Shown: positions 1 to 6,028 of the stretch, piece by piece
Layout: each line of letters opens with the position of its first letter
How positions within the stretch are numbered: the stretch's first letter is position 1
Origin: Syntrophales bacterium
GTDB lineage: Bacteria > Desulfobacterota > Syntrophia > Syntrophales > UBA2251
DNA length: 9,967 nucleotides
Direction of reading: 5' to 3'
Assembly: GCA_023230905.1 (NCBI GenBank)
Contig: JALNWL010000083.1
Location: 1-9,967, forward strand
Translations under genes and position numbers: made by a program
Notes under the pieces: generated by a model
What the model was told of the DNA's origin: nothing
What the model saw: only the letters and a program-made list of their open reading frames with translations
Database searches by the model: none

Positions 1-324
1 CGAACGAACAACTGAATCCGGGGCAGGTAGATCTCGGGAACAAAGGCCTCGAAGGACGACGGAACTGGATTGATCTGCCTCTTCTGCACGATGTCCCCCG
101 AGCACGCCCCCGGAAGCCCCCGCGGGAAAGCCGTCCCAAGGCGTTTCAGAATCACCCGTACCGATCGGTGCGCATCTACCCACTTGGCCGGTGGCGTTAA
201 TTTACCATAAAAGCGTCCCGACGGGTGAAAATATTCGCGGCCGCCGAAAAGGCCCGGTGCGGATGAACACCCGCTGCAAAAATCTCCCTTCCGGATCGGG
301 GGGATATCCTTCTCGGCGCGGCTC
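1..324. other. Left-edge region with no confident gene; weak minus-strand open frame
   Basis: No recognisable gene lies between the SDR stop codon and the left edge. The minus-strand frame that continues in phase after the SDR stop has no stop codon for the whole 324 bases. Its only plausible in-frame start is a GTG at 155, with no Shine-Dalgarno sequence, and the peptide resembles nothing I know. From the GTG on, roughly four fifths of its third codon positions are G or C, which is gene-like, but long open frames arise easily in DNA this GC-rich. An AT-rich patch holds a weak leftward promoter candidate: a -35-like TTTTCA (complement of 226-231), a 16-nt spacer and a -10-like TATGGT (complement of 204-209). 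A 10-bp palindrome, ACCGATCGGT, lies at 160-169. A plus-strand frame open from 3 to 200 is equally unrecognised. A leftward gene may begin here, but this is not established. Confidence 0.25.
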
Positions 325-1083
325 TCACCACTGGATGCCACCGTCCAGCCAGATGATGTGCCCGGACAGATAGCTGCCTTTTTCTGAGCAGAGGAAGGCG
401 CAGAGATGGCCCACATCCGCCGGCTGGCAGACACGGCCGAAGGGCAAGTCCTTCGAGATGTCCTTCAGCTCCGCCCCCATGGCCCCCCTGACCAGTTTGG
501 CACCCATGTCGGTCTCCACCAGCCCGCAGGCCAGGCAGTTGACATGAATCCGGTTCGCCAGCTCCTCCTTGGCCAGCACCATGGCCAGCGCATCCAGACC
601 GGCCTTCGCCGCGGCGTACGGACCGTGGCCGGCGGCGCATTTGTGCGATCCGACTGAAGAGATGAAAACGATGTCGCTGCGCGGCTGCTGACGCAGGACC
701 GGCAGCAAGGCCTGGGTCACGTGAAAGGCGCCCATCACGTGGATATTAAAGAGGCAGAGCATCTCCTCGGGGTCGGTCTCTTGGATGAAACGCCCCCGCG
801 AGGCAATCCCCGCGTTGCTGACCAGGATATCGACGGCGCCCAGTTGCCCCAGGACGGTTTCCACCGCCGCCCGGACCTGCTCCGGTTCGGTCACGTCCGC
901 CTGAACGGCCAGGGCCCGCCGGCCCGCCGTCTCGATTTCCCGGACTGTGGTTTCGGCGGCCTCCCGGTTCTTCCGGTAGCTCAACCCGATATCCGCACCC
1001 TCCCGGGCCAACGCCAGGGCGATGCCTTTTCCGATGCCGCGGTCGCCACCCGTAATGAACGCCTTTCTGCCTTTAAGTTGCAT
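325..1083 (-). CDS. Short-chain dehydrogenase/reductase (FabG-like SDR), probably NADP(H)-dependent
   Basis: This 252-residue protein is a classical SDR, a soluble Rossmann-fold enzyme that interconverts hydroxyl and keto groups. The cofactor-binding motif TGGDRGIG is at residues 11-18, D63 sits at the adenine-contact position, NAG is at 90-92, and the catalytic set is N113, S143, Y156 and K160, with the usual 13-residue S-to-Y spacing. The arginine and lysine just after the second strand (SYRKN, 35-39) favour NADP(H) over NAD(H). The usual Pro-Gly after the catalytic region is Cys-Gly here (C186, G187), a mild oddity. The C-terminal LDGG motif is present, so the protein is full length. The start is well supported by GAGGAGG six bases upstream. 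The best guess is a 3-oxoacyl reductase or 3-hydroxyacyl dehydrogenase, given the neighbouring acyl-CoA genes, but SDR substrates cannot be read from sequence. It lies apart from the ligase cluster, divergent from sugE, and probably has its own promoter. Confidence 0.9.
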   Translation of the reverse strand: MQLKGRKAFITGGDRGIGKGIALALAREGADIGLSYRKNREAAETTVREIETAGRRALAVQADVTEPEQVRAAVETVLGQLGAVDILVSNAGIASRGRFIQETDPEEMLCLFNIHVMGAFHVTQALLPVLRQQPRSDIVFISSVGSHKCAAGHGPYAAAKAGLDALAMVLAKEELANRIHVNCLACGLVETDMGAKLVRGAMGAELKDISKDLPFGRVCQPADVGHLCAFLCSEKGSYLSGHIIWLDGGIQW

Positions 1084-1223
1084 GGGGAACCTCCTCGCGC
1101 GTCGCGACGGGAAATAGTAGATGAACGTCCGCCTCCGCCACCCGCGGCGGCCGACGGTTGACCGTACCCTTTTCCCCCGGAATCTGATAGGATGCCCGCC
1201 ATCTCAGACGGGGGGGAATCTCC

Positions 1224-1544
1224 ATGGCATGGATCTATCTTCTGATCGCGGGTCTGATGGAAACGGCGTGGGCCATCGGCCTGAAATACACCGCGGGCTT
1301 CACGAAGCTATGGCCAAGCCTCTGGACCCTGGCGGGCATGGCGATCAGTTTCTATCTGCTCTCCCTGGCCCTGAAGACCATTCCGGTCGGCACCGGCTAC
1401 GCGGTCTGGACCGGGATCGGCGCCGTGGGTACGGCGATTCTGGGGATCGTCCTGTTCGGCGAATCCCACTCCGCAATCCGGATCTTTTGCATCGCCATGA
1501 TCGTGGCCGGCATCGCCGGCCTCCGTCTGGCATCCCCGGGATAG
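1224..1544 (+). CDS. sugE: Guanidinium exporter, small multidrug resistance family (Gdx/SugE type)
   Basis: This 106-residue membrane protein has the length and four-helix pattern of the SMR family, with helices at about 2-20, 30-50, 57-78 and 85-102. Members work as antiparallel dimers that exchange protons for a cation across the inner membrane. The essential glutamate is E13, followed by W16 and the GLKY segment (19-22). The stretch PVGTGYAVWTGIGAVG (54-69), together with S42, Y59 and W62, matches the Gdx branch, which exports guanidinium, rather than the EmrE branch of broad drug exporters. It is the only plus-strand gene in the window, convergent with the crotonase and divergent from the SDR across 140 bp. 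The start has only a purine-rich run (GGGGGAA) upstream, a weak ribosome site. No guanidine riboswitch could be recognised in its leader. Nothing suggests a link to acyl-CoA metabolism. Confidence 0.93.
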   Translation: MAWIYLLIAGLMETAWAIGLKYTAGFTKLWPSLWTLAGMAISFYLLSLALKTIPVGTGYAVWTGIGAVGTAILGIVLFGESHSAIRIFCIAMIVAGIAGLRLASPG

Positions 1545-1625
1545 ACCGCACTGGCGGAAGAGGGGGCGGACCGCCCGGATCGTGGGCGCCGGGCACGGTC
1601 GGAGGGCGCGTCTGCATCCCCGTCT
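1545..1625. repeat. Small GC inverted repeat between convergent genes
   Basis: The gap between the convergent sugE and crotonase genes contains GGGCG GAC CGCCC at 1564-1576, a 5-bp stem with a 3-nt loop. On the minus strand a pyrimidine-rich CCTCTTCC follows it. Neither side has a proper T-run, so calling it a bidirectional terminator is only a guess from its position. Confidence 0.3.
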
Positions 1626-2429
1626 TCAGCCTTTGGCGCCGCCCTTGAAGAACGGCTGGATCAGCTTGAAGAACTCCCCGGAGAAGACCATGAGGGTCTG
1701 GTTTCGGTTCTCCAGGTTGACGGCCGCCTCGAGCGACGGTGCGTCGATGTTCTGGTCCAGGACCCGCTTCGTCAGCTTGAGCGCGCCGACGTTCTTCGCT
1801 ATCATGGGCCGGGCGTAGGACAGGGCCGCCTCCAGGAGGGTCTCCCGCGGCACCACCTGGTTGACCAGCCCCATCCGTTCCGCCTCGTCGGCCTTCACCT
1901 TCCGGCCCGTGTAGAGGATCTCCGACGACCGGGCGACGCCGATAAGCCTGGGCAGGAGATACGATGTGCCCAGTTCGCCGCCCGACAGGCCGATGTTGGC
2001 GAACGAGGCGACGAACGAGGCCTCGGGCGCGGCCACCCGGATATCGCACGCCAGCGCCATGGAAAACCCGCCGCCCGCCGCCGCGCCGTTGACGGCCGCG
2101 ATGACGGGTTGGGGAATCCTCCGAAGCCCCAGAATCAAGGCGGCGTAACGCTCTTGGACGAGCCGGAGGAAGTTCTCCGGATCGGCGAAGGCCGTCGTGT
2201 CCTTGTGGACGATCGCATCGTTGAGGTCCGCGCCGGCGCAAAACCCGCGTCCGGCCCCGGTGATGATCAGGACCCGGATGGCGTCGTCCTTCGCGAGTTT
2301 CGCGAACAGGGCGTTGAAATCATCCAGCATCGCCACGTTGATGGCGTTGAGCTGATCCGGCCGATTCAGGGTGACGAGCCCGATTTGCGGCTCAATCTCT
2401 TCCAGAGTGAATGTCTGAAACGCTTCCAT
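1626..2429 (-). CDS. Crotonase-fold enoyl-CoA hydratase/isomerase family protein
   Basis: This 267-residue protein has the crotonase fold, whose members act on acyl-CoA thioesters. The first oxyanion-hole segment is CAGADL (64-69). The second is the GAAAGGGF segment (115-122). LACDIR (126-131) and LLPRLIG (158-164) are also typical. By hand alignment to rat enoyl-CoA hydratase, the two catalytic glutamates (E144 and E164) fall on S123 and F143, so both appear absent. E152 in SGGELG occupies the position of the acidic residue used by isomerase-type members. An isomerase or another crotonase reaction is therefore as likely as hydration. The frame extends 25 codons further upstream, but the start at 2429 has AAGGAG five bases before it and begins at the usual family N-terminus. 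It follows ACS-A by 78 bases and is probably the last gene of the ligase operon. Confidence 0.88.
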   Translation of the reverse strand: MEAFQTFTLEEIEPQIGLVTLNRPDQLNAINVAMLDDFNALFAKLAKDDAIRVLIITGAGRGFCAGADLNDAIVHKDTTAFADPENFLRLVQERYAALILGLRRIPQPVIAAVNGAAAGGGFSMALACDIRVAAPEASFVASFANIGLSGGELGTSYLLPRLIGVARSSEILYTGRKVKADEAERMGLVNQVVPRETLLEAALSYARPMIAKNVGALKLTKRVLDQNIDAPSLEAAVNLENRNQTLMVFSGEFFKLIQPFFKGGAKG

Positions 2430-2434
2430 GGTTT

Positions 2435-2440
2435 CTCCTT
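2435..2440 (-). promoter_or_regulatory. Shine-Dalgarno AAGGAG that fixes the crotonase start
   Basis: AAGGAG on the minus strand lies five bases before the ATG at 2429. It favours that start over the ATG at 2504, which would add 25 residues unlike the family N-terminus. Confidence 0.75.
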
Positions 2441-2507
2441 GACGCCTTTTCATCTTGAAATGTCGGCTGGGGTCCGGGGGCTGCCCAGCGCCCCCGCCAT
2501 TCAACCG

Positions 2508-4184
2508 TTAGGTCTTCCCCTGTTTTGCGATCTCCCGATCCCGCAATTCTCGCCGCAGGATCTTACCCACGGTGCTTTTGGGCAGTTCTGTGACAAACTC
2601 GACGCGCTTCGGCACCTTGTAAGCCGCCAGATGCTCGCGACAGTAGGCGATCACCTCGTCTTCCGTCATCCGCTCGCCCTCCTTCAGGACGACGAAGACC
2701 TTGACGGTCTCCCCCCGATAGGTGTCGGGCACGCCGACGGCGCAGGCCTCGAGGATCCTCTCGTGCTCGAAGAGGAGCTCGTCGATGTCCTTCGGATAGA
2801 TGTTGTAGCCGCCGGCAACAATCAAGTCCTTCTTGCGGTCCACGATCCGGAAATGCCCCTCCTCGTCCATCACGCCGATGTCTCCCGTGTAGAGCCATCC
2901 GTCCCGGAGAGCCAAGACCGTCTCATCCGGACGCTTGTAGTACCCCGTCATCACCTGGGGTCCCTTGATGCAGATCTCGCCCGCCTCACCGGGCTTGAGT
3001 TCCGTTTCCCCAAGGTCGAGATCGACGATCTTGACGTCCGTGTTGGGGAAGGGGACTCCGACGGTGCCGATCTTCTTCTTGCCGCCCCAGGGCATCCCCG
3101 TCGCGAAGGCGATGTTTTCCGTCATGCCATAGTTGTCGTAGACATCCTTGCCGGTCAGTTTCTTGAGATCCTGGACCGTGTCGGCGGCGATGGGGGCCGC
3201 ACCGGTGAAAAAGCCCTTGATGAACGACAGGTCCATCTTGCGGAATTCCGGATTGGCGAGGAGCCCCACGAAGATGGAGGCGACGCCGGGCAGGAAGTCC
3301 GGCTTGTATTTTTTCAGGGTTTCCATAAGGATGCCGGGCTCCGGCCTCGGGATGATCGTCGATGTCCAGCCGCTCCAGATGATGAACTCCTGGCTCACGA
3401 CGTAGCCGGCCGAGTGGAAGATCGGATAGGTGCCCACAATGTGCACCGCCCCGTCCTTCAGGTCGGGGAACCAGGCCCGGAAGATCTGCACCACGGACGA
3501 GAGGTTCGCGTTCGTCAGCATGGTCCCCTTTGAAACGCCCGTCGTCCCGCCCGTGTAGATCAGGGCTCCCAAGTCGTCCCAGCGGGAGCGGTCGGGCACC
3601 GGGGTTGCAGGGGCCTTGCGGATCAGGTCCGTAAACGGATGGACCCCCAGCTGCGGCGTCACCTTGCGGTACATCGTCTTCTTCACGAAAGGGTAGAGTT
3701 GCTTCTTTGGGAAGGGGAGATAATCGTTGATGTGACAGGTGATGATCGCCTCAACGCTCGTCTGCGACTTCAGGGCGAGGGCACGGGGCAGGAGCAGGTC
3801 CAGGGTGATGAGGAACCGCGCGTCACAGTCGTTCAGCTGATGCTCGAGTTCCTGCTCGGTGTAGAGCGGGTTGTTCATTGCGGTGACCGCCCCGAGCCGG
3901 TGGACGGCGTGATTGGCGATGATGAGCTGGGGAAGGTTGGGCAGGAGCATCCCCACCTTGTCCCCCGCCTTCAACCCCAGCCCCGTCAATGCGTTCGCGA
4001 ACCGGTTCACGAGCGTGTCCAGTTCACGGTACGTGATGCGCCGGCCCATGAAGATGAATCCGGTGCGATCGGGAAACCGCTTCGCGGTCCGGATCAGGGC
4101 CTCCCCCACGGTGACTTTTTGAATCTCGATCTCCGGCGGCACCCCCGGGGCGTACGATTTGTGCCAAACCCTTTCAAAAGCCAT
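2508..4184 (-). CDS. Long-chain-type acyl-CoA synthetase (AMP-forming), ACS-A
   Basis: This 558-residue protein belongs to the ANL superfamily, which forms an acyl-adenylate from a carboxylate and ATP and then transfers the acyl group to CoA. All core motifs are intact: the P-loop YTGGTTGVSKG (210-220), PIFHSAG (254-260), NYGMTE (351-356), YTGD (432-435), the hinge DRKKD (449-453), GGYNIYPKDIDE (458-469), and the catalytic lysine K541 in STVGKILRREL. It resembles FadD-type fatty acid ligases, but the chain length is unknown. An alternative start at 4232 overlaps the ACS-B stop as ATGA and would add 16 residues. The start at 4184 is preferred because AAGGAGG lies 11 bases upstream and the protein then lines up with the N-termini of ACS-B and ACS-C. 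It is the most distant of the three related ligases and shows no disabling change. Confidence 0.92.
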   Translation of the reverse strand: MAFERVWHKSYAPGVPPEIEIQKVTVGEALIRTAKRFPDRTGFIFMGRRITYRELDTLVNRFANALTGLGLKAGDKVGMLLPNLPQLIIANHAVHRLGAVTAMNNPLYTEQELEHQLNDCDARFLITLDLLLPRALALKSQTSVEAIITCHINDYLPFPKKQLYPFVKKTMYRKVTPQLGVHPFTDLIRKAPATPVPDRSRWDDLGALIYTGGTTGVSKGTMLTNANLSSVVQIFRAWFPDLKDGAVHIVGTYPIFHSAGYVVSQEFIIWSGWTSTIIPRPEPGILMETLKKYKPDFLPGVASIFVGLLANPEFRKMDLSFIKGFFTGAAPIAADTVQDLKKLTGKDVYDNYGMTENIAFATGMPWGGKKKIGTVGVPFPNTDVKIVDLDLGETELKPGEAGEICIKGPQVMTGYYKRPDETVLALRDGWLYTGDIGVMDEEGHFRIVDRKKDLIVAGGYNIYPKDIDELLFEHERILEACAVGVPDTYRGETVKVFVVLKEGERMTEDEVIAYCREHLAAYKVPKRVEFVTELPKSTVGKILRRELRDREIAKQGKT

Positions 4185-4195
4185 CTTCTCTAAAA

Positions 4196-4202
4196 CCTCC
4201 TT
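4196..4202 (-). promoter_or_regulatory. Shine-Dalgarno AAGGAGG for ACS-A
   Basis: AAGGAGG on the minus strand lies 11 bases before the ATG at 4184, a slightly long but workable spacing. It supports 4184 over the ATG at 4232, which overlaps the ACS-B stop codon and has no comparable site before it. Translational coupling from ACS-B could allow some use of the upstream start. Confidence 0.6.
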
Positions 4203-4228
4203 GCAACAATCAATATTGACCTGCAGCC

Positions 4229-5893
4229 TCATTCGACATGCATGATCTTCCGCAGTTCGCGCTTGAGAACCTTTCCCACGGCGCTCATGGGCAGGGCGTC
4301 CATGAATTGAATGACCTTCGGCACCTTGTAGGGCGCCACTTTCTCCTTCATATAGGCCGTGATCTTTTCGCGCATCGCGTCGTCCCCGACGCGGCCGGAC
4401 TTCAGCACCACGGCGCTCGCCACGATCTCCGACCCGGGCCGCTTCGGATCCGGCAGGCCGATCGTCGCGGCATTGTCGATGTCGGGATGCTCGATCAGTT
4501 CGTCGTCCACGACCCGGGTGAACACCTTGAAGCCGGAGACGCTGACCATGTCCTTCAGCCGGTCCACGATGGTGAAATACCCGTCCTCATCCATGACCGC
4601 GACGTCCCCCGTATAGATCCAACCGTCTCGGAGGGTGTTGTCCGTCTCCTCGGGCTTGTTGTGGTAACCCAGGGTAAAGACCTGGGGCCCCCGGGCGACG
4701 ATCTCGCCGGGTTCGCCGATGGGGACCGGTTTGCGTGATTCCGGATCGATCAGCTTCACCTCCGTGTCGCTGACGGGCATGCCGACGGACCCGATTTTCT
4801 TCACGCCGTCCCGGGGCAGGGCGACGATGATCGGGGTGGTTTCCGTCATGCCGCAGACCTCGATCAGCTTGCCCTTCCCGACGATCTCCTCGAATTCCCG
4901 GATGTTTTCCGCGGGGAAGGCCGAGGCGCCGCTGACGAAGAACTGGATGCCGGAAAAGTCGAGGGCACGGAACTCCGGCAGTTTCATCAGTTCCAGGAAA
5001 ATGGTGGGAACATTGACGATCACCGTCGGCTTGTAGGTCTCGATGGCCTTCACGATGTACTGGAGATCGCGGGGATTGGGAATGGCCACCAGCGTGGAAG
5101 CCATCCCCAGGCTCCACAGCACGATGAAATTCCCCGCCTGGTGGAACATGGGGAAGGCGGACAGGACGATGTGCTCAGCCATGTGCAGATTCACCCAGGC
5201 ATTCATCTGCACCATGTGGTGGACGACATTGTTGTTCGTGAGCAGGGCGCCCTTCGGCGGTCCCGTCGTGCCGCCCGTGTACATCATGAGACAGGGGGCG
5301 CCCGGGTCGATGGCCACCTCGACCGGATCGGTCGGCATGGCCCCGATGGCCTCCTTGAAGCTGATCGTCTCGATCCCGGGGAGCGGCGTCACCGGACTCG
5401 CGGGAATATCCTGCGGCAGGTAATCGAAGACGGAGGCCACAACGACCGTTTTCACCCCCGTTTTGACAACCGCCTTACTGGCCACGGGAAACAGTATGTC
5501 CACGGTCACGAGGACCTTCGCGCCGGAATCGTTGAGCTGGTAGGCCAGCTCCTCCTCCGTCAGGAGGGGGCTAACCCCCGTGAAGACGCAGCCCGCCTTC
5601 TGGATGCCGGCGGAGCCGATGTAGCTGGCCGGGATGTTGGGCAGGTGGGAGCCGACCGTATCCCCCGGCCGGCATCCCTTGGCCGTCAGAAAGCGGGCGA
5701 ACTGGTTGGAGAACGCATCCAGGTCGCGGTAGGGGATCGCCGTTCCCATGTAGTGGACGGCCACCCGTTCCGGGAAGTCCCGGAAGGCCTTCCTCAGGGC
5801 GTCGGCATAGGCCATCGAGGGGTAGTCGAGTTTCTCCGGGACATTCTTGTCGTAGTGCTTCAACCAGGGCTTCGCCGCGTACGCATCTTCCAT
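4229..5893 (-). CDS. Long-chain-type acyl-CoA synthetase (AMP-forming), ACS-B
   Basis: This 554-residue ANL ligase should activate a carboxylic acid to its CoA thioester through an acyl-AMP. Visible motifs are the P-loop YTGGTTGPPKG (205-215), FPMFHQAGN (247-255), the A5 motif in the form CGMTE (347-351), YTGD (427-430), the hinge DRLKD (444-448) and the catalytic lysine K541 in MSAVGKVLKREL. The odd point is C347, where nearly all family members, including ACS-A and ACS-C, have tyrosine. The segment after the hinge reads SGFKVFTRVVDDE, with Thr in place of the usual Pro, a change shared with ACS-C. Long identical blocks show that ACS-C is a tandem paralogue, for example QKAGCVFTGVSPLLT and MKEKVAPYKVPKVI. 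The start is fixed by AAGGAGGG five bases upstream; a longer frame to 5953 lacks support. It is followed directly by ACS-A, 44 bases on, and is probably co-transcribed with it. Confidence 0.92.
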   Translation of the reverse strand: MEDAYAAKPWLKHYDKNVPEKLDYPSMAYADALRKAFRDFPERVAVHYMGTAIPYRDLDAFSNQFARFLTAKGCRPGDTVGSHLPNIPASYIGSAGIQKAGCVFTGVSPLLTEEELAYQLNDSGAKVLVTVDILFPVASKAVVKTGVKTVVVASVFDYLPQDIPASPVTPLPGIETISFKEAIGAMPTDPVEVAIDPGAPCLMMYTGGTTGPPKGALLTNNNVVHHMVQMNAWVNLHMAEHIVLSAFPMFHQAGNFIVLWSLGMASTLVAIPNPRDLQYIVKAIETYKPTVIVNVPTIFLELMKLPEFRALDFSGIQFFVSGASAFPAENIREFEEIVGKGKLIEVCGMTETTPIIVALPRDGVKKIGSVGMPVSDTEVKLIDPESRKPVPIGEPGEIVARGPQVFTLGYHNKPEETDNTLRDGWIYTGDVAVMDEDGYFTIVDRLKDMVSVSGFKVFTRVVDDELIEHPDIDNAATIGLPDPKRPGSEIVASAVVLKSGRVGDDAMREKITAYMKEKVAPYKVPKVIQFMDALPMSAVGKVLKRELRKIMHVE

Positions 5894-5898
5894 CTTGA

Positions 5899-5916
5899 CC
5901 CTCCTTGATTCATCAA
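5899..5916 (-). promoter_or_regulatory. Shine-Dalgarno of ACS-B with an overlapping inverted repeat
   Basis: On the minus strand the leader reads TTGAT GA ATCAAGGAGGG. The strong ribosome site AAGGAGGG lies five bases before the ATG at 5893 and decides that start. The inverted repeat TTGAT-GA-ATCAA (5905-5916) overlaps its first two bases. Such an arrangement could be a regulator site or could block the ribosome, but the repeat is short and may be chance. Further upstream, the plus strand carries GGTTGATC twice (5921-5928 and 5935-5942). Confidence 0.45.
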
Positions 5917-6028
5917 TACGGGTTGATCTGGAATGGTTGATCCTTCCGCCCACTCAACTAAGGCGCGACTTACACCTCTCGCGTATCGCATCTATGGCCG
6001 CCGCCCGTGATCGGGGACGGGTTATCGC

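Noticed and set aside
1154..1196. TTGACC as a -35 box for sugE
   Set aside because: No acceptable -10 box lies 16-18 bases downstream; the nearest likeness, TAGGAT, is 24 bases away.
1084..1223. Possible guanidine riboswitch before sugE
   Set aside because: ACGG occurs several times, and one copy could sit in the loop of an imperfect hairpin near 1150, but the paired ACGR hairpins of the guanidine-II type and the conserved blocks of the guanidine-I type were not found.
2430..2504. N-terminal extension of the crotonase to the ATG at 2504
   Set aside because: The 25 extra residues are unlike the family and the downstream ATG has a well-placed AAGGAG.
2109..3533. Plus-strand open frame of 474 codons over the crotonase and ACS-A
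   Set aside because: It spans the antisense of two real genes and the gap between them, with no recognisable domain, so it is a composition artefact.
5894..5953. N-terminal extension of ACS-B to the ATG at 5953
   Set aside because: The 20 extra residues are not shared with ACS-C, and the ATG at 5893 has a strong ribosome site. The inner start also gives a matching N-terminus, KPWLKHYD.
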